NCBI GenBank assembly: GCA_018066825.1
Contig: JAGPVU010000038.1
Span: 1-7,509, forward strand
DNA from: Cycloclasticus sp.
GTDB lineage: Bacteria; Pseudomonadota; Gammaproteobacteria; Methylococcales; Cycloclasticaceae
Direction: 5' to 3'
DNA length: 7,509 nt
Made by a program: the position numbers and the translations under genes. Shown here piece by piece: positions 1 through 5,810 of this stretch (positions within the stretch are counted from its first letter, which is position 1; the number at the start of each line of letters is the position of its first letter). A model generated the notes under the pieces. That model did not search any database. It was not told where the DNA came from and was given only the letters and a program-made list of their open reading frames with translations.

Positions 1-1
1 T

Positions 2-259
2 ACAGAACAAAAGCAAGAAATTGTTAAAGAATATGCGTTATCAGAAGGTGATACAGGATCTCCAGAGGTTCAAGTTGCTTTGTTAACGGGGAGAATCAAT
101 CATTTGACACCGCATTTTTCTGAGAACAAAAAAGATCATCACTCACGTCAAGGTTTGCTAAGAATTATTAATAGACGCCGTAAGCTTCTTGATTACTTGA
201 AAGGAAAAGATATTGAGCGTTACCGTGCACTGATTGCACGTTTAGGCTTAAGAAAATAA
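2..259 (+). CDS. rpsO: 30S ribosomal protein S15, 5'-truncated by window edge
   Basis: This is the C-terminal 85 codons of ribosomal protein S15, ending in TAA at 257-259. S15 is a primary binding protein of the 30S subunit that contacts the central domain of 16S rRNA and helps nucleate platform assembly. The family signature is plain: DTGSPEVQVALLT near the start, then INHL, the conserved KKDHHSRQGLL segment, RRRKLLDYLK and a C-terminal ARLGLRK. Compared with the 89-residue E. coli protein, only about four N-terminal residues lie off the left edge, so the start codon, its RBS and any S15 autoregulatory leader are not visible. pnp follows after 27 bases with no terminator between, so the two genes are very likely co-transcribed, as in most proteobacteria. 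Identification is essentially certain. Confidence 0.97.
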   Translation, partial: TEQKQEIVKEYALSEGDTGSPEVQVALLTGRINHLTPHFSENKKDHHSRQGLLRIINRRRKLLDYLKGKDIERYRALIARLGLRK

Positions 260-271
260 AGTTAATTAAAA

Positions 272-277
272 AGTAGG
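272..277 (+). promoter_or_regulatory. Ribosome binding site of pnp
   Basis: AGTAGG lies nine bases before the GTG at 287 and is a partial Shine-Dalgarno match. It is the only purine-rich candidate in the 27-base gap and supports the GTG start, as no ATG gives a full-length PNPase N-terminus. Confidence 0.55.
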
Positions 278-286
278 CAAAAAATA

Positions 287-2365
287 GTGAATTTAGTCAA
301 AAAAGAATTTCAGTTCGGTCAACAACTCGTAAAATTTGAAACAGGTGAGATAGCACGTCAAGCAGACGGTGCTGTTTTGGTAGAAATAGATGGGACTGTC
401 GTGTTGGTCACGGTGGTGGGTAAACGTGAAGGTGGAGAGAATAATTCTTTTTTCCCACTAACCGTTAATTACCAAGAAAAAACCTACGCCGCTGGTAAAA
501 TACCCGGTGGTTTTTTTAAGCGTGAAGGTCGTCCTAGCGAAAAAGAAACACTAACGTGTCGCCTAATTGATCGTCCTATTCGTCCTTTGTTTCCGAAAGG
601 CTACAAAAATGAAACGCAAATCATTGCGACGGTTATTTCTTTAAACCCTGAAGTTGACCCAGACATTCCATCACTGATTGGTGCCTCGGCTGCTTTAGCT
701 ATTTCAGGCCTACCTTTTGATGGGCCTATCGGTGCTGCTCGTGTGGGTTATATTAACGGTGAGTACGCATTAAACCCGACAAAATCAGAATTACAAGATT
801 CTAAACTAGACCTTGTTGTTGCTGGTACGGCTAATGCAGTGTTGATGGTTGAGTCAGAAGCCGATTGTCTATCCGAAGACGTGATGTTAGGTGCGGTAAC
901 ATTTGGCCATGAGCAAATGCAAGTAGCCATTACAGCGATTAATGAATTAGCGGCTGAAGCCGGTAAGCCTCGTATGGAATGGACTGCCGCTGCAACCAAT
1001 GACGCATTGGTTGAAAAAGTGACCGCTGTTGCAACAGCAGGTATTAGCGATGCTTACACAGTATTGGTAAAACTAGACCGCCAAGTAAAATTAAAGCAAG
1101 TACGGGACGAAGTATTAGCTCAACTAGAAGACGAAGATGCAGATGAAGTGAAAGGCATTTTTTCTTCACTTGAAAAGAAGCATGTTCGTAACCTGGTGCT
1201 GTCAACAAAACACCGTATTGATGGCCGTGACTTAGAAACGGTTCGTCCTATTCACGTACGTACAGGTGTTTTACCTCGTGCGCATGGTTCGGCTTTGTTC
1301 ACCCGTGGTGAAACACAGGCTTTGGTTGTTGCAACCTTGGGTACAGACCGTGATGCACAAATGATTGATGCCGTCGAAGGTGAATACCGCGACAGCTTTA
1401 TGTTGCATTACAATTTCCCACCCTTCTGCGTAGGTGAAACTGGCTTTGTTGGTTCACCAAAACGTCGTGAAATTGGTCATGGTCGTTTAGCTAAACGAGG
1501 CATGATGGCTGTACTACCAAGCCAAGAAGACTTCTCATATGTTCTTCGCGTTGTGGCAGAAGTGACCGAATCTAATGGTTCAAGTTCAATGGCGAGTACC
1601 TGTGGTACAAGTTTAGCGTTAATGGATGCTGGTGTACCGATTAAAGCCCCTGTGGCTGGTATTGCAATGGGTCTTATTAAAGAAGGTGACGACTATGCCG
1701 TGTTGTCTGATATTTTAGGCGATGAAGATCATTTAGGTGATATGGACTTTAAAGTATCCGGTACCGACGCTGGTGTAACGGCCTTACAAATGGACATTAA
1801 AATTCAAGGTATTACTGCTGAAATTATGTCTAAAGCCTTAGAGCAAGCCAAAGGCGGACGTTTACATATTCTAGAAAAAATGAATGCTGAGTTATCAGAA
1901 GCACGTAATGAAATGTCTGACTTTGCTCCGCGTATCTTGACGATTAAAATTGATCCTGCAAAAATTCGCGATGTTATTGGTAAAGGTGGCGTTACTATTC
2001 GTGCTATTACTGAAGAAACTGGCGCAGCGATTGATATTACCGATGACGGCTTAGTAAAAGTAGCATCAGTTGATCGTGAAGCAGGTGAGAAAGCGTTAAG
2101 ACGTATTGAAGATATCACTGCAGAAGTAGAAGTGGGGCGAATTTACGAAGGTAAGGTTGTTAGATTGATGGACTTTGGTGCATTTGTATCGATCTTGCCG
2201 GGTAAAGATGGTTTGGTCCATATTTCACAAATTTCTGAAGATCGGGTCGAAAAAGTTAGTGATAAATTATCTGAAGGTGATGTGGTCAAAGTGAAGGTGT
2301 TAGAAGTTGACCGCCAAGGCCGCGTGAGGCTGAGTATGAAAGAGGCTGAAACAACAGATCAGTAG
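287..2365 (+). CDS. pnp: Polynucleotide phosphorylase (polyribonucleotide nucleotidyltransferase)
   Basis: PNPase degrades RNA 3'-to-5' by phosphorolysis, releasing nucleoside diphosphates, and acts as a cytoplasmic trimer, often with RNase E. The 692 residues show the full family architecture: a first RNase PH-like domain (about 10-140) with FFKREGRPSE at 76-85, a helical linker (about 240-305), a second catalytic RNase PH domain (about 310-530), a KH domain with the GKGG loop at 565-568, and an S1 domain from about 617. The NGSSS phosphate-binding stretch is present. D479 and D485 in GDEDHLGDMDF correspond to the metal-binding aspartates D486 and D492 of E. coli. The start is GTG, chosen because MNLVKKEFQFGQ aligns with the E. 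coli N-terminus and an AGTAGG sequence (272-277) lies nine bases upstream. The protein stops just after S1, without the A/P/E-rich tail of the 711-residue E. coli enzyme. It sits between rpsO and phaR. Confidence 0.98.
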   Translation: MNLVKKEFQFGQQLVKFETGEIARQADGAVLVEIDGTVVLVTVVGKREGGENNSFFPLTVNYQEKTYAAGKIPGGFFKREGRPSEKETLTCRLIDRPIRPLFPKGYKNETQIIATVISLNPEVDPDIPSLIGASAALAISGLPFDGPIGAARVGYINGEYALNPTKSELQDSKLDLVVAGTANAVLMVESEADCLSEDVMLGAVTFGHEQMQVAITAINELAAEAGKPRMEWTAAATNDALVEKVTAVATAGISDAYTVLVKLDRQVKLKQVRDEVLAQLEDEDADEVKGIFSSLEKKHVRNLVLSTKHRIDGRDLETVRPIHVRTGVLPRAHGSALFTRGETQALVVATLGTDRDAQMIDAVEGEYRDSFMLHYNFPPFCVGETGFVGSPKRREIGHGRLAKRGMMAVLPSQEDFSYVLRVVAEVTESNGSSSMASTCGTSLALMDAGVPIKAPVAGIAMGLIKEGDDYAVLSDILGDEDHLGDMDFKVSGTDAGVTALQMDIKIQGITAEIMSKALEQAKGGRLHILEKMNAELSEARNEMSDFAPRILTIKIDPAKIRDVIGKGGVTIRAITEETGAAIDITDDGLVKVASVDREAGEKALRRIEDITAEVEVGRIYEGKVVRLMDFGAFVSILPGKDGLVHISQISEDRVEKVSDKLSEGDVVKVKVLEVDRQGRVRLSMKEAETTDQ

Positions 2366-2379
2366 GTTAAGTGTAAACG

Positions 2380-2838
2380 ATGGCAAACTCACGAGTAATC
2401 AAGAAGTACCCTAATCGCCGCTTGTACGATACTGAAATCAGCAAGTATGTAACGCTGAATGATGTACGTAAGCTGATTATTGATCGTGAGCCGGTTAAAG
2501 TCCTCGATGCTAAATCAAAGGAAGACTTGACCCGTAGTGTTTTGCTGCAAATTATCCTTGAACAAGAAGAAGACGGTGAGCCGATCATGAGCGCGCAAAT
2601 GCTTGAGCAGCTCATCCGTTTTTATGGTGACCCGTTTCAAACTAATTTCGCTAAATATTTAGAGACATCGGTGAAGTTAATTGCCGAACAGAGAGCGAAA
2701 GTTATCAATAAGTTTGAGCTGGTCAGCGATCCATTTTCTTTGATGAGCACGATGGCTAACCGAAATATGGAAGTGTTTAAAGAAATGCAGGAAGGCTTGT
2801 TTAATAACACAAAAAAAAAATCCTCGGATAAAGATTAA
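2380..2838 (+). CDS. phaR: PhaR-family polyhydroxyalkanoate synthesis repressor
   Basis: The 152-residue product belongs to the PhaR family, DNA- and PHA-binding repressors that control phasin (phaP) and PHA-synthesis genes according to whether storage granules are present. The N-terminal PHB/PHA accumulation DNA-binding domain is clear (about residues 5-65), with the hallmark IKKYPNRRLYDT at 7-18, YVTLNDVRKLI at 23-33, DAKS and DLTRSVLLQIILEQE at 49-63. It is followed by the second PHB_acc-type region (about 69-110) with LIRFYGDPF at 78-86. The C-terminus is short and lysine-rich, and the protein is shorter than the roughly 180-residue Ralstonia homologue as I recall it. The start ATG lies 14 bases after the pnp stop, and the only Shine-Dalgarno candidate is a distant AGTAGG that overlaps the pnp stop codon. 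Co-transcription with rpsO-pnp is therefore likely. No PHA synthase or phasin gene is visible here, so its true targets in this organism are unknown. Confidence 0.92.
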   Translation: MANSRVIKKYPNRRLYDTEISKYVTLNDVRKLIIDREPVKVLDAKSKEDLTRSVLLQIILEQEEDGEPIMSAQMLEQLIRFYGDPFQTNFAKYLETSVKLIAEQRAKVINKFELVSDPFSLMSTMANRNMEVFKEMQEGLFNNTKKKSSDKD

Positions 2839-2851
2839 TCTTAATTTGTAT

Positions 2852-2889
2852 AACTAAAAAAGGCCTCAATATTGAGGCCTTTTTTAGTT
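2852..2889 (+). terminator. Rho-independent terminator after phaR (symmetrical, possibly bidirectional)
   Basis: The two 19-base halves (2852-2870 and 2871-2889) are exact reverse complements. The GC-rich core GGCCTCAA/TTGAGGCC is preceded by an A6 run and followed by a T6 run. This gives a strong stem with an A-tract on the left and a U-tract on the right, so it should end transcripts arriving from phaR and, because of its symmetry, also anything arriving from the right. It begins 13 bases after the phaR stop codon and marks the 3' end of an rpsO-pnp-phaR unit. All visible genes are on the same strand, so the reverse activity has no obvious client here. Confidence 0.93.
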
Positions 2890-2902
2890 TAAGCGGTGTG
2901 TT

Positions 2903-2930
2903 TTTTCCAGACGAGTAAGCGCAAGATAAT
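2903..2930 (+). promoter_or_regulatory. Possible sigma70-type promoter for uvrC
   Basis: Because a strong terminator lies upstream, uvrC needs its own promoter in the 81 bases from 2890 to 2970. The best candidate has a -10 of GATAAT at 2925-2930 (five of six consensus bases) and a poor -35 of TTTTCC at 2903-2908, 16 bases apart. An alternative pair, TTGTCT at 2936-2941 and TACACT at 2958-2963, also 16 bases apart, would start transcription almost at the uvrC ATG. Neither is convincing on sequence alone. Confidence 0.35.
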
Positions 2931-2970
2931 AGAAATTGTCTTTATCAGAGAAATACGTACACTTATATCG

Positions 2971-4812
2971 ATGAATACGACAGAAAATATAGCCGCGTTT
3001 GATAGCGAACATTTTTTAAAAACGTTAACCCAAAAACCGGGTGTTTATCAAATGTTGGACGTTAAGCAGCAATGTATTTATGTTGGTAAGGCTAAGAACC
3101 TTAAAAAACGGGTTTCGAGCTACTTTAACAATAAGGATAAAGACCTAAAGAAAAAGGTCATGGTGTCGCACGTTAGCGCAATAAACGTGGTTGTTACGCA
3201 TACCGAAGGAGAGGCTTTATTACTCGAAAACCAACTAATTAAACAATTAAAACCGCGTTATAACATCTGTTTAAGGGATGATAAAAGCTACCCTTATATC
3301 TACTTATCGTCAGAGCATGCTTTCCCCCAGTTAAGTTTTCACCGGGGAGCCAAAAAACGTAAGGGCCAATATTTCGGACCTTATCCCAGCGCAGGTGCTG
3401 TAAGGGATAGTTTGCACGTGTTACAAAAGTTGTTTCCTGTAAGGCAATGTGACGATAGTTTTTATAACAATCGCTCTAGACCCTGCCTACAACATCAAAT
3501 TAAACGTTGCACAGCGCCCTGTGTAAGCCTTATAAGCGAGCAAGATTACCGAGACGATGTGGAACACACGGTTTTGTTTTTAGAGGGCAAGAATAAGCGT
3601 TTAATTAATGGGTTGGTGAAAAAGATGGAGCAGGCCTCAACGAGCCTTGATTTTGAAAAAGCAGCGCATTTTAGAGATCAGATAGGCCAATTAAGAAAAG
3701 TATTAGAGCGTCAATACGTGAGTGCCAGCGATGGGGATATAGATGTGATTGCCTGTCAAATAACCGATAACATGGCTTGTGTACAAGTGTTTTTTATACG
3801 TAAGGGTCAGCATTTAGGTAATCGAACGTTTTTTCCTAAAATGCCAAGTGGCAAAACTGAACAAGATGTTTTAAGTGCATTTATTGTTCAATTTTACCTG
3901 GACAAGGTTTTACCTAAGGCGCTTATTTTAAGTCATAAGCTACTGGAACCAGAGTTGATCCAGCAAGTTTTTAATGAAAAAGCGGAACGTAAAATCAACA
4001 TGACTTACCGGCCACGTGGTGACCGCTCTCGCTGGTTAACGATGGCTAAAAACAATGCCGTAACTGCATTAAATCAAAAACTACAAAGCAGAGAAAACAC
4101 GCGGGATCGATTGCAAAAACTGTCAGCTTTGCTGGGCCTTGGCCAAACTATCAGTCGAATGGAGTGTTTCGATATTAGCCATTTACAAGGTGATCAAACG
4201 GTTGCGTCTTGCGTAGTACTTGACGAAAACGGCCCATTAAAATCCGCATATCGCCGCTTTAATATTAACGGTGTTACCGCCGGCGATGATTATGCCGCAC
4301 TAGCGCAGGCGGTTTCACGGCGCTTTGCACGCGCCAAAAAAGGTGAGCACAAAGTGCCAGATTTATTAATTATTGATGGTGGCAAGGGGCAAGTGAATGC
4401 CGTTATTCATGCTTTAGATGGCCTAGATTTTAAAGAGATTGAAATTATCGGTGTATCTAAAGGAAGTGATAGGAAAGTGGGTATGGAGAAAATTTATTGT
4501 GCGAGTGATGGCCGGCAATTAATATTACCCTCCGATGAGCCGGCTTTATTAGTTATTCAGCAATTACGTGACGAGGCCCACCGTTTCGCGATCAGTGGAC
4601 ACCGGCAGCAGCGTGGTCGGGTAAAAAAGACGTCTATGCTCGAATCAATAGAAGGCTTGGGCCCAAAACGACGACAGTTATTATTAAAACAATTCGGCGG
4701 CTTACGTGAAATTCAGGCGGCAGGTATCGAGGACTTGTGTTCGGTGGATGGGATTAATCATGCCTTAGGGCAACGTATTTATGATTGTTTTCATGACGGT
4801 GATGTGAGCTAA
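2971..4812 (+). CDS. uvrC: UvrABC system protein C (excinuclease ABC subunit C)
   Basis: UvrC makes the 3' and 5' incisions around a DNA lesion after recruitment by UvrB in nucleotide excision repair. The 613-residue protein compares with 610 in E. coli. The N-terminal GIY-YIG nuclease (about 20-100) shows GVY at 24-26, YVG at 37-39, R47 and E81. Four cysteines, C160, C172, C180 and C184, have the spacing of the E. coli Fe-S cluster ligands. A UVR domain (about 208-243) for UvrB binding follows. The RNase H-like C-terminal nuclease has D401 in DISH, D440 in GDDYAA, D469 in IDGGKGQ and H544. Helix-hairpin-helix motifs lie at about 555-605. The frame is open back to a GTG at 2896, but ATG at 2971 was chosen because family homology begins there and the extra 25 residues are unlike UvrC. 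No clear Shine-Dalgarno precedes either start. The usual gammaproteobacterial partner uvrY/gacA is not upstream; phaR is there instead. pgsA follows 44 bases later. Confidence 0.97.
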   Translation: MNTTENIAAFDSEHFLKTLTQKPGVYQMLDVKQQCIYVGKAKNLKKRVSSYFNNKDKDLKKKVMVSHVSAINVVVTHTEGEALLLENQLIKQLKPRYNICLRDDKSYPYIYLSSEHAFPQLSFHRGAKKRKGQYFGPYPSAGAVRDSLHVLQKLFPVRQCDDSFYNNRSRPCLQHQIKRCTAPCVSLISEQDYRDDVEHTVLFLEGKNKRLINGLVKKMEQASTSLDFEKAAHFRDQIGQLRKVLERQYVSASDGDIDVIACQITDNMACVQVFFIRKGQHLGNRTFFPKMPSGKTEQDVLSAFIVQFYLDKVLPKALILSHKLLEPELIQQVFNEKAERKINMTYRPRGDRSRWLTMAKNNAVTALNQKLQSRENTRDRLQKLSALLGLGQTISRMECFDISHLQGDQTVASCVVLDENGPLKSAYRRFNINGVTAGDDYAALAQAVSRRFARAKKGEHKVPDLLIIDGGKGQVNAVIHALDGLDFKEIEIIGVSKGSDRKVGMEKIYCASDGRQLILPSDEPALLVIQQLRDEAHRFAISGHRQQRGRVKKTSMLESIEGLGPKRRQLLLKQFGGLREIQAAGIEDLCSVDGINHALGQRIYDCFHDGDVS

Positions 4813-4815
4813 AAA

Positions 4816-4824
4816 TGGTATCAT
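4816..4824 (+). promoter_or_regulatory. Possible extended -10 promoter element for pgsA
   Basis: TGGTATCAT fits an extended -10 (TGn followed by a five-of-six TATAAT match) in the 44-base uvrC-pgsA gap, about 25 bases upstream of the likely transcription start-to-ATG interval. No good -35 lies 17 bases upstream. The element could allow pgsA transcription independent of uvrC, but it may be chance. Confidence 0.25.
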
Positions 4825-4856
4825 GTACAAAAATATAGCCCGTGTCCCTTAGCTTA

Positions 4857-5411
4857 ATGAATTTCAATATACCCACCATTTTAACGTTGCTGAGAATAGC
4901 GTCTATCCCGCTAATATTGGTGGTATTTTACCTGCCTATCGATAACGCAAGAGTTTGGTGCTCAGCGATATTTGTTATTGCCTCTGCGACAGATTGGTTA
5001 GACGGGTTTTTAGCGAGACGACTTAATTTACAAACAGCATTTGGGGAGTTTTTGGACCCGGTGGCGGATAAGCTGATGGTCGTGATGATTCTTGTTTTAA
5101 TCGTCCAAGCTGATCCTGTCGCCTACCTAGCGATACCTGCGGCTATCATTATTGGCCGTGAGGTGTACGTGGCTTCTTTGCGCGAATGGATGGCGCAACT
5201 GGGGCAGCGTTCTACGATTGAAGTATCTTGGCTGGGTAAGTGTAAAACGGGCTTCCAAATGGTTTCGATGCTCTGTTTATTGTTTAATTCAGATCTTTAC
5301 GGTCTGCCAATTAGACTGTTCGGTATTGTGCTCATTTACATAGCCTGTCTACTGTCGCTATGGTCGATGTGGCAATATATTCAGTTGGCGATACCTAAAT
5401 TTAAAAAATAG
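4857..5411 (+). CDS. pgsA: CDP-diacylglycerol--glycerol-3-phosphate 3-phosphatidyltransferase (phosphatidylglycerophosphate synthase)
   Basis: PgsA is an inner-membrane enzyme that joins CDP-diacylglycerol and sn-glycerol 3-phosphate to give phosphatidylglycerophosphate and CMP, the committed step to phosphatidylglycerol and cardiolipin. The CDP-alcohol phosphotransferase motif D-x2-D-G-x2-A-R-x8-G-x3-D-x3-D is intact at D46, D49, G50, A53, R54, G63, D67 and D71. REVYVASLREWMA (101-113) and the GKCKT segment (127-131) match the PgsA subgroup. Hydrophobic stretches suitable for membrane helices lie near 8-27, 33-45, 72-99, 133-143 and 154-176. The chosen ATG gives 184 residues (182 in E. coli) starting MNFNIPT, equivalent to E. 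coli MQFNIPT. A GTG at 4842 would add only five residues. No Shine-Dalgarno is evident for either start. The order uvrC-pgsA-tRNA-Gly-tRNA-Cys is the same as in E. coli. Confidence 0.96.
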   Translation: MNFNIPTILTLLRIASIPLILVVFYLPIDNARVWCSAIFVIASATDWLDGFLARRLNLQTAFGEFLDPVADKLMVVMILVLIVQADPVAYLAIPAAIIIGREVYVASLREWMAQLGQRSTIEVSWLGKCKTGFQMVSMLCLLFNSDLYGLPIRLFGIVLIYIACLLSLWSMWQYIQLAIPKFKK

Positions 5412-5424
5412 TCGTTATTCTAGC

Positions 5425-5452
5425 TTGACAGTTTGTCTACGGAAGATAGAAT
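5425..5452 (+). promoter_or_regulatory. Sigma70-type promoter of the tRNA genes
   Basis: A perfect -35 TTGACA (5425-5430) is separated by 16 bases from a -10 TAGAAT (5447-5452, five of six consensus bases). Transcription would start near 5459, leaving a 5' leader of only about six bases for RNase P to remove from tRNA-Gly. The region after the -10 (ACTCGGCTC) is moderately GC-rich, as expected for growth-rate-controlled tRNA promoters, but stringent control is only an inference. The -35 begins 13 bases past the pgsA stop, with no terminator between. Confidence 0.85.
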
Positions 5453-5464
5453 ACTCGGCTCATT

Positions 5465-5539
5465 GCGGGAATAGCTCAGTGGTAGAGCACAACCTTGCCA
5501 AGGTTGGGGTCGCGAGTTCGAATCTCGTTTCCCGCTCCA
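5465..5539 (+). tRNA. tRNA-Gly (anticodon GCC)
   Basis: This 75-base gene folds as a complete tRNA: the acceptor stem pairs GCGGGAA (5465-5471) with TTCCCGC (5529-5535), followed by discriminator T and an encoded CCA (5537-5539). The anticodon stem CAACC/GGTTG encloses TTGCCAA, with anticodon GCC at 5497-5499, reading GGC and GGU. The T arm carries the standard GTTCGAAT. It nearly matches E. coli glyW but has one T fewer in the D loop. It is the first gene after a strong promoter and lies in the same place as glyW, downstream of pgsA. Confidence 0.97.
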
Positions 5540-5545
5540 AATTTT

Positions 5546-5571
5546 AAGCCGTGTTTCCACCGCGGCTTTTT
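5546..5571 (+). terminator. Terminator-like hairpin between the two tRNA genes
   Basis: AAGCCGTG (5546-5553) pairs with CGCGGCTT (5561-5568) around a seven-base loop, with a single T-G wobble, and a T5 tract (5567-5571) follows at once. This is the shape of an intrinsic terminator, yet it lies between tRNA-Gly and tRNA-Cys and no promoter fits in the 16 bases before tRNA-Cys. It probably acts as a partial terminator or as a processing structure that shapes the 3' end of the tRNA-Gly precursor. Confidence 0.7.
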
Positions 5572-5587
5572 CGTTTAAGTCCTCTCT

Positions 5588-5661
5588 GGCTGAGTGGCAG
5601 AGTGGTTATGCAGCGGCCTGCAAAGCCGTAAACAGCGGTTCGATTCCGCTCTCAGCCTCCA
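5588..5661 (+). tRNA. tRNA-Cys (anticodon GCA)
   Basis: This 74-base gene folds as a complete tRNA. GGCTGAG (5588-5594) pairs with CTCAGCC (5651-5657), followed by discriminator T and an encoded CCA (5659-5661). The anticodon arm GCGGC/GCCGT encloses CTGCAAA, with anticodon GCA at 5620-5622, reading UGC and UGU. The T arm contains GGTTCGATTCC. It corresponds in position to E. coli cysT. The tRNA-Leu (leuZ) that follows cysT in E. coli is absent: 154 bases of non-tRNA sequence and then icd come next. Expression probably depends on read-through from the tRNA-Gly promoter. Confidence 0.97.
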
Positions 5662-5739
5662 ATTATTTCATTCTTTCTACGCAGTGATTAGCCGTTTTAC
5701 GGTACAATTTAATGGCGATTATCGCGACACTTCCCCGCG

Positions 5740-5759
5740 ACGTTAATGACGTGTTTTTT
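5740..5759 (+). terminator. Weak possible terminator after tRNA-Cys
   Basis: A short stem ACGT (5740-5743) / ACGT (5749-5752) around TAATG is followed by G and a T6 run (5754-5759). The stem is only four base pairs and the T-run is one base off, so it would be a weak intrinsic terminator. It is the best candidate in the tRNA-Cys to icd gap for ending the tRNA transcript. A second stem, TCGCG (5722-5726) with CGCGA (5736-5740), lies just upstream and could add to or compete with the structure. Confidence 0.3.
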
Positions 5760-5764
5760 GGGGG

Positions 5765-5794
5765 TTGCTGATCGACTTAGATTAACCATTTACT
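5765..5794 (+). promoter_or_regulatory. Possible promoter for icd
   Basis: The icd leader (5662-5815) should hold a promoter. One candidate is TTGCTG (5765-5770) and TTTACT (5789-5794), 18 bases apart and each matching four of six consensus bases. Another -10-like sequence, TACAAT at 5703-5708, has no matching -35. The 11-base inverted repeat GCGAT-T-ATCGC (5715-5725) might be an operator but matches no site I recognise. Confidence 0.25.
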
Positions 5795-5800
5795 CAGAAT

Positions 5801-5810
5801 GAAGGAAGGA
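5801..5810 (+). promoter_or_regulatory. Ribosome binding site of icd
   Basis: GAAGGAAGGA contains two overlapping AAGGA-type Shine-Dalgarno matches, ending five bases before the ATG at 5816. It is by far the strongest RBS in the window and fixes the start. Confidence 0.88.

Noticed and set aside
262..269. TTAATTAA palindrome between rpsO and pnp
   Set aside because: An eight-base AT-only palindrome in AT-rich DNA is expected by chance and forms no useful hairpin or T-run terminator.
748..999. Minus-strand open frame of 83 codons inside pnp
   Set aside because: It lies entirely in a highly conserved pnp coding region and its product, low-complexity S/A/T-rich, resembles no family. It is an antisense shadow.
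1804..2118. Minus-strand open frame of 104 codons inside pnp
   Set aside because: It overlaps the conserved KH-domain coding region, is serine/isoleucine-rich and has no family resemblance. It is an antisense shadow.
2367..2615. Minus-strand open frame opposite phaR
   Set aside because: It covers the conserved PhaR DNA-binding domain on the other strand and has no recognisable features.
2896..2970. N-terminal extension of UvrC from a GTG at 2896
   Set aside because: The extra 25 residues are unlike UvrC, the GTG is seven bases from the terminator and has no RBS, and the 613-residue form from 2971 matches the family length.
5152..5343. Plus-strand 63-codon frame within pgsA
   Set aside because: It is out of frame inside a well-supported PgsA coding sequence, and its W/C-rich composition is typical of a shifted membrane-protein frame.
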